Shown piece by piece: positions 13,700 through 19,349 of a stretch of 19,349 nucleotides of DNA. The notes beneath the pieces are model-generated. The model ran no database searches. It saw only the letters and a program-made list of their open reading frames with translations, and was not told where the DNA came from. A program made the position numbers and the translations under genes. The stretch covers positions 1 to 19,349 of the forward strand of contig JBGTLW010000271.1 of NCBI GenBank assembly GCA_041743835.1, written 5' to 3'. How positions within the stretch are numbered: position 1 is the stretch's first letter; each line of letters opens with the position of its first letter. This DNA is from JBGTLW01 sp041743835 (lineage in GTDB: Bacteria; Planctomycetota; Phycisphaerae; Phycisphaerales; Phycisphaeraceae).

Positions 13700-14612
13700 A
13701 CTCGGTGAAGCGGGTGTCGATCTCTTTGCGTGTCAGGGTTTTGAGCCGACCGACGGAGAAGTCCTCGATGGTGTAGCTGGCGACCACCGTGCCGTAGGCC
13801 ATCGCCCGGCGCAGGTCCTCCAGTGTCGGTGTACCCTCGACACTCGCAGCTAGATATCCCATCATCCCCGCTGCAAAACTGTCCCCCGCGCCGGTTGGAT
13901 CGACTACCGAACGGGCCGGGTACGCGGGGAAAGCCGCGAAGCCATCGCGGCCCTGGGCTCGGTGCCGGATGAAAGCCCCGTGCTCGCCCTTCTTCACGAC
14001 CACAAACTTCGGGCCCATCTCGATGATGCGGTCCGCCGCGACGATGGTGTTCGCCTCGCCGGTCAGCAGTTTGGCTTCGCTGTCGTTGATGATGACACCA
14101 TCGATCTTGCTGTAGAGCTCGAGAAGCGCGTCGCGGTCGGTCTGGATGTAGAGCTCGATGGTGTCGGCGACGGTGAGCTTGCGGTTGGGGAACGAGTCGA
14201 GCAGCGACATCTGGTTCTGCGGCGTGGTCGTTGCCAGGAAGATGTGCTTCGCATCGCGGTAGCTGTCGGGCACGGGGGGGAGTTTCTCAGCCAAGACGCC
14301 CAACTCGATGCCCAGCGTGTCGCGGTCGTTCATGTTCGTGTGGTACTTGCCGTGCCAGCGGAAGGTCTTGCTCCCCATCCGGCGTTCCAAGCCGGTCGTG
14401 TCCACATCCCAGTGATGGAAAAGATCGACGAAAGCCTGCGGGAAGTCTTCTCCGACCGCGCCGACGAGTTTGACCGGGCCGAAAAAGCTCGCGGCCGCGG
14501 TGAAATAGATGCTCGACCCACCGACGACCTCGTCGGCCTTGCCCGTCGGGGTTTCAATGGTATCGATGCCGATGCTGCCGGTTACAACCAAACTCATAGA
14601 CGTTACTTTCAT
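13677..14612 (-). CDS. PfkB-family carbohydrate/nucleoside kinase
   Basis: This 311-residue ribokinase-fold kinase has GGSSIYFTAAASFFG (from 31) at the substrate lid, an NDSEAKLL motif (176-183, NxxE Mg/phosphate site) and VVDPTGAGDSFAAGMMGY (236-253) with the anion hole and catalytic Asp 244. The family phosphorylates sugars, adenosine or related alcohols with ATP. The substrate cannot be assigned from the sequence or the neighbours. ATG 14612 is 16 nt after the EVE-gene stop; an in-frame ATG at 14597 (MSLVVTGSIG) also fits the usual N-terminus. Neither has a Shine-Dalgarno, and the preceding stretch on the coding strand reads CCTCCTC, the opposite of one. Confidence 0.9.
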   Translation of the reverse strand: MKVTSMSLVVTGSIGIDTIETPTGKADEVVGGSSIYFTAAASFFGPVKLVGAVGEDFPQAFVDLFHHWDVDTTGLERRMGSKTFRWHGKYHTNMNDRDTLGIELGVLAEKLPPVPDSYRDAKHIFLATTTPQNQMSLLDSFPNRKLTVADTIELYIQTDRDALLELYSKIDGVIINDSEAKLLTGEANTIVAADRIIEMGPKFVVVKKGEHGAFIRHRAQGRDGFAAFPAYPARSVVDPTGAGDSFAAGMMGYLAASVEGTPTLEDLRRAMAYGTVVASYTIEDFSVGRLKTLTRKEIDTRFTEFVGMVGL

Positions 14613-14628
14613 TCGAGGAGGAAAAAGT

Positions 14629-15060
14629 TCAGGCTTTCAGCCCACCCATCTTGCAGATCAGCTTCCATTCCGCAAGCGTGACCGGTTGGACGCTCAGCCG
14701 GGAGTTCTTGACCAGCACCATCTCCGCCAGCTTTGGCTCGGCCTTGATGTCTGCGAGCGTCACGGGTTTCTTCACAGGTTCGAGAGCCTTGACCGTCACC
14801 ATGCCGAATCTCTTGCCGGCCGCACTGGTCGGGTCGCTTGGGTCGGGCTCGTGTTCCTTCACCACCTCCACGATGCCGACGATCCGCTTCTCATCGACCG
14901 AGTGGTAGAAGAAGCAGCGGTCGCCCTTCTTCATAGCCTTCATGTTGTTGTTCGCCTGATGGTTGCGGACGCCGTCCCAGGCCGTGGATTGCCTGGGTGC
15001 GGCCAGTTGGTCGTCCCACGACCACGTGCCCGGTTCGGTCTTGATCAGCCAGTGCTGCAT
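14629..15060 (-). CDS. EVE-domain protein
   Basis: This 143-residue protein consists of one EVE domain (PUA-like fold). The family pattern is complete: WLIKTEPGTWSWDD at the N-terminus, WDGVRNHQANNNMKAMKKGD, FFYHS, VGIVEVVKE, PVTLADIK and RLSVQPVTLAEWKLI near the end. EVE domains form an aromatic pocket that reads modified bases in DNA or RNA, as in the YTH relatives and the human THYN1. ATG 15060 has GGAG 8 nt upstream. It lies 52 nt after gltX and 16 nt before the PfkB kinase gene, on the same strand. Confidence 0.93.
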   Translation of the reverse strand: MQHWLIKTEPGTWSWDDQLAAPRQSTAWDGVRNHQANNNMKAMKKGDRCFFYHSVDEKRIVGIVEVVKEHEPDPSDPTSAAGKRFGMVTVKALEPVKKPVTLADIKAEPKLAEMVLVKNSRLSVQPVTLAEWKLICKMGGLKA

Positions 15061-15112
15061 CCGTCGATCTCCATGTCATTCGAAAAGACGCCGCGCCCGC
15101 GTCGCGTGCGGG

Positions 15113-16615
15113 CTAGGCTTGGTCATGCACAGTTTCGAGGCATCGCGCAATGCGTGCCTTGACTTCCTGTTGACCCAGCAGCGCCAGCGTTGCGTCGATG
15201 GGCGGACTGACAGCCGAGCCTGTTATCGCCACCCGCAGCGGCTGCGCGATGCCGCCTATGTTTTTCAGTTGTTTATCCACGGTGAACGACTCCAACCCCG
15301 CCTGAATTGTCGGCGTATCCCAAGGCTCGATGGCGTCAATGGTTTCCGCGAACGCCGCGAGCATCGCCAGGCCTTCGCCGTCGTTCTTGGTCAGGTTCTT
15401 CTTCACCGCCTTGTCGTCGTAATCTGCGGGGGCGTCGATAAAGAAGCGCCCAAGCGTGGCGGGGTCGTCCAGCGTCTTGCTGCGCTCCTGATACATCGCG
15501 GCAAAGGTCGCAAAGCCATCACCAAGCCTCTCGACGAACGCGGTGTGGAACGCCGCGAAGTGCTCGCGGAGTTTCGTGGCAAACTCGTCCGGGGGCAAGG
15601 CAGCCAGGGCTTCCTGATTGAACGCGGCCAGCTTGTCGCGGTCAAACTTCGCGTTCTTGCGGTTGATACGGTCGAAGCCGAAGTGCTCGGCCATGAAGGG
15701 TAGATCGAATCGTTCGATGTCATCGCCGGGGTTCCAGCCTAGCAGGGCGATATAATTGAGCAGCACCGCCGGGAGGTAGCCCGATTGCCGAAAGTCCGCG
15801 ACATCGATCTCGGGGAGCTCGACCCCTAAGACGCTTGCGATATGCAGAGCGATGTCGAGGTCGTCGTTGTCTTTGTTCAGGAATGCTTCGTACCGCTTGG
15901 GGTCGTCGATGGGGCTTTGCAGTATTCCTGCTTGCTGAGCGGCGTTGCGTGCGGTCTTGGCCTTGTCTCGCTTGCTCATCTTCGAGCCGTCGGGGTTCAT
16001 AATGCTCGGAGTATGGACCCAGATCGGCCGAGCATGGCCCAGCGCGTCATACAGGCGGGCGTGCTTGGGCGTGTTGGACAGGTGTTCCTGGCCGCGGATG
16101 ACGTGGGTGACGCCCATGTGGACGTCGTCAACCACAACCGCGAGGTGGAACGTGGGGAAGGTGCGTCCATCCGCTTCCGGGGCCTTGCGGATGACGAAAT
16201 CCTCCAGCTCGTCGGCCTTCACTGTGATATCGCCATAGACCTCATCCCTGAAGCTCACATCCTGATCCATCCGCAGGCGGACAGCACCCGCGTCCTCATA
16301 CGCCAGGCCCATGTCCAGGAGTTTCCGGGTTGCGGTGTTGTAAAGGTCCAGCCGCTGGGACTGGCGGGGGATGTCGTCGTGGTTGTCGGCCCGGAGACCG
16401 AGCCAGTCAAGGTCGCGCAGGATATTCAGCTCGGCTTGCTTGCTGGAGCGCTTCTGGTCGGTGTCTTCGAAGCGCAGCAGGAAGCGGCCGTTGAACCGGC
16501 GGGCGTAGGCCCAACTGAACAGGGCGGTGCGGGCGCCGCCGATGTGCAACTCGCCGGTGGGCGAGGGGGCGAAGCGGGTGACGACGGGTTGGCTGGGCGA
16601 TGGGGTGTCGGGCAT
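15113..16615 (-). CDS. gltX: Glutamyl-tRNA synthetase
   Basis: This 500-residue class I aminoacyl-tRNA synthetase charges tRNA-Glu. The HIGH motif is PSPTGELHIGGART (18-30), and KMSKR is at 212-216 within DGSKMSKRDKAKT. FHLAVVVDDVHMGVTHVIRGQEHL is the typical Rossmann-half motif. The C-terminal helical anticodon-binding region (LLNYIALLGWNPGDD onward) is complete. Oddly, the segment that in many GltX proteins follows LL..GLAY and holds the CxC zinc-binding/arginine-rich insertion is missing here: AY passes directly to EDAGAVRLRM (about 115-126). The start at ATG 16615 follows a TACAAT box by 10 nt. gltX heads the gltX-EVE-pfkB-SMUG1-aat run. Confidence 0.96.
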   Translation of the reverse strand: MPDTPSPSQPVVTRFAPSPTGELHIGGARTALFSWAYARRFNGRFLLRFEDTDQKRSSKQAELNILRDLDWLGLRADNHDDIPRQSQRLDLYNTATRKLLDMGLAYEDAGAVRLRMDQDVSFRDEVYGDITVKADELEDFVIRKAPEADGRTFPTFHLAVVVDDVHMGVTHVIRGQEHLSNTPKHARLYDALGHARPIWVHTPSIMNPDGSKMSKRDKAKTARNAAQQAGILQSPIDDPKRYEAFLNKDNDDLDIALHIASVLGVELPEIDVADFRQSGYLPAVLLNYIALLGWNPGDDIERFDLPFMAEHFGFDRINRKNAKFDRDKLAAFNQEALAALPPDEFATKLREHFAAFHTAFVERLGDGFATFAAMYQERSKTLDDPATLGRFFIDAPADYDDKAVKKNLTKNDGEGLAMLAAFAETIDAIEPWDTPTIQAGLESFTVDKQLKNIGGIAQPLRVAITGSAVSPPIDATLALLGQQEVKARIARCLETVHDQA

Positions 16616-16625
16616 GGGACGGCGG

Positions 16626-16679
16626 ATTGTAGCGTAGGCGGGCGCTGCTGCCGACGATGCCCGCGCGAATGCTTACAAT
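16626..16679. promoter_or_regulatory. Divergent gltX/glnS promoter region
   Basis: TACAAT occurs twice, facing outward: minus strand at 16631-16626 for gltX (10 nt before its ATG) and plus strand at 16674-16679 for glnS (6 nt before its ATG). A minus-strand -35-like TCGGCA (16654-16649) is 17 nt from its -10; no good -35 is visible for glnS. Start sites 6-7 nt after these boxes would give a leaderless glnS mRNA and a nearly leaderless gltX mRNA. Confidence 0.5.
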
Positions 16680-16685
16680 CCCCGC

Positions 16686-18419
<1,734 letters not shown>

Positions 18420-18469
18420 AGCCTCTGCCCGCAGCGCGTGGTGTCGCGGCTGTCCAGTCACCCGCAGTT

Positions 18470-19349
18470 TCAATGCTCGCGTTTGACGACGGTGGTCATC
18501 AGCGCGGCTTTGAGTTCGGTCAGGTTCGTGGCGAGGAGGCACTGGCGGTGGGCGCTGGGGTTTTCGTGGAAAGCTTCGCCGATCGCGCGCAGCATCTCCA
18601 ACTGCGAGTCGCTTTCGTCCAGCGGGGTGAGCACGAGGCAGATCAGTTCGGCGAGCGTGCCGTCGCTCGCATCGAAGTCGATGCCCGCGTTAGATTGGGC
18701 GATGATGATGATAGGCTTCTTGAGGCCATCCACGCGCGCGTGGGGCACGGCGAGGGCGTCGGGCAGGCCGGTGGACGCGAGGTCTTCCCGCCGCCAGATG
18801 TCGCGGTCCAATTTCTTTTCATCCAGCCCCAACTGCTCTGCGGCGTACTTGGCCAACTCGCGTACGGCATCGCGGTGCGTGGTGGCTTTGAGTTGGCCCG
18901 CGAAGGATTTGTCGCTGAGCATGTCAACCAGTTGGCGTTGCTTTTTCTCCCGGAGTACGGCCTGCATAACGGGGCCAGCCATAAGGCTGGTGGTGATGGC
19001 CATGATGACGATGGCGACGAAAAGTTCTTCCGTGATGAGGCCGTGGTTCAGCGCGATCTGACCCAGGATGATTTCCATGGCCCCGCGTGCCGACATCCCG
19101 AAACCCACAGCCCACGACTGGCGACGGGACAGCCCCGCCAACTTAGCCCCCATGTAGCAGCCAAACACCTTGCCCGCGATTGCCACACCCAGCACCAGCA
19201 GCACCATCACCAGGTCAAAGTGCGCGACGAAGTTCACCCGCAGCCCGATACCCGCGAAGAAAATCGGGGCGAAGACGTAGGTGATGAATTGCTCGATGTT
19301 TTCGCGGGTTTTCTCGCGGAGGTGGCGTGAATCGCCGATCGCGATGCCC
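18470..19349 (-). CDS. Cation/proton antiporter (CPA2) with C-terminal PTS EIIA-like domain, 5' end outside the window
   Basis: The gene enters from the right edge. The frame is open to the last bases, and the residues before the internal GTG at 19237 (ITYVFAPIFFAGIGLRVNF) are standard CPA2 antiporter sequence, so the GTG is not the real start. Membrane spans follow (LVMVLLVLGVAIAGKVFG, then ELFVAIVIMAITTSLMAGPV), with a conserved GMSARGAMEIIL loop. A linker (REKKQRQLVDML) leads to a cytoplasmic EIIA-type (PtsN/fructose-like) domain of about 145 residues. It includes GLPDALAVPHARVDGL, with the His that is phosphorylated in EIIA proteins, and FLVLTPLDESDSQLEML-like family sequence. It probably exchanges Na+ or K+ for H+, and the EIIA domain may regulate it. 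It is convergent with glnS. Confidence 0.88.
   Translation of the reverse strand, partial: GIAIGDSRHLREKTRENIEQFITYVFAPIFFAGIGLRVNFVAHFDLVMVLLVLGVAIAGKVFGCYMGAKLAGLSRRQSWAVGFGMSARGAMEIILGQIALNHGLITEELFVAIVIMAITTSLMAGPVMQAVLREKKQRQLVDMLSDKSFAGQLKATTHRDAVRELAKYAAEQLGLDEKKLDRDIWRREDLASTGLPDALAVPHARVDGLKKPIIIIAQSNAGIDFDASDGTLAELICLVLTPLDESDSQLEMLRAIGEAFHENPSAHRQCLLATNLTELKAALMTTVVKREH

Overview
The window reads as chromosomal DNA of a GC-rich bacterium, most likely a planctomycete and possibly of the Phycisphaerae. That placement is inference. It rests on the GC-rich coding, mixed short operons, a SMUG1-type uracil-DNA glycosylase, a ctaA-ctaB-ABC ATPase cluster, and the decayed end of a von Willebrand/BatA-type membrane protein with a planctomycete-like C-terminus. 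Most of the window is housekeeping metabolism and translation. I see no phage, insertion sequence, integrase or CRISPR array.

Layout. 1-858 (+): unrecognised, probably 5'-truncated protein. 919-1695 (-): glyoxalase/acetyltransferase fusion. 1817-6338 (-): heme A synthase (ctaA), heme O synthase (ctaB), an ABC ATPase and aminodeoxychorismate synthase component I (pabB); the first three overlap at their stop/start codons. 6420-8286 (+): citramalate synthase (cimA), preceded by a long leader with a candidate transcription attenuator. 8349-8708 (-): PilZ protein. 8825-8898 (+): tRNA-Arg(ACG) with its own terminator, followed by a frameshifted gene remnant. 9286-10176 (+): sugar isomerase-like TIM barrel. 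10262-11578 (-): homoserine dehydrogenase. 11785-12186 (+): small LysM lipoprotein. 12261-16615 (-): gltX, EVE-domain protein, PfkB kinase, SMUG1 and aat in one tight run. 16686-18419 (+): glnS, divergent from gltX. 18470 to the right edge (-): cation/proton antiporter with a C-terminal PTS EIIA-like domain, entering from outside.

How the genes work together. ctaA and ctaB make heme A for an aa3-type oxidase, and the coupled ATPase probably serves the same respiratory assembly. cimA opens the threonine-independent route to isoleucine, while hom opens the threonine/methionine route. gltX and glnS charge tRNAs with Glu and Gln from a shared 70-bp divergent promoter region. The gltX run also carries a modified-base reader (EVE), a base-excision glycosylase (SMUG1) and the N-end-rule transferase (Aat).

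The most interesting signal is upstream of cimA. A 19-codon leader ORF with Val-Ile and tandem Ile codons starts 6 nt after a -10 box. Its stop codon lies inside one arm of a 9-bp potential antiterminator, and that helix overlaps the stem of a GC hairpin followed by a T-run. The same spacing of TACAAT to ATG occurs at glnS, which suggests leaderless transcripts.
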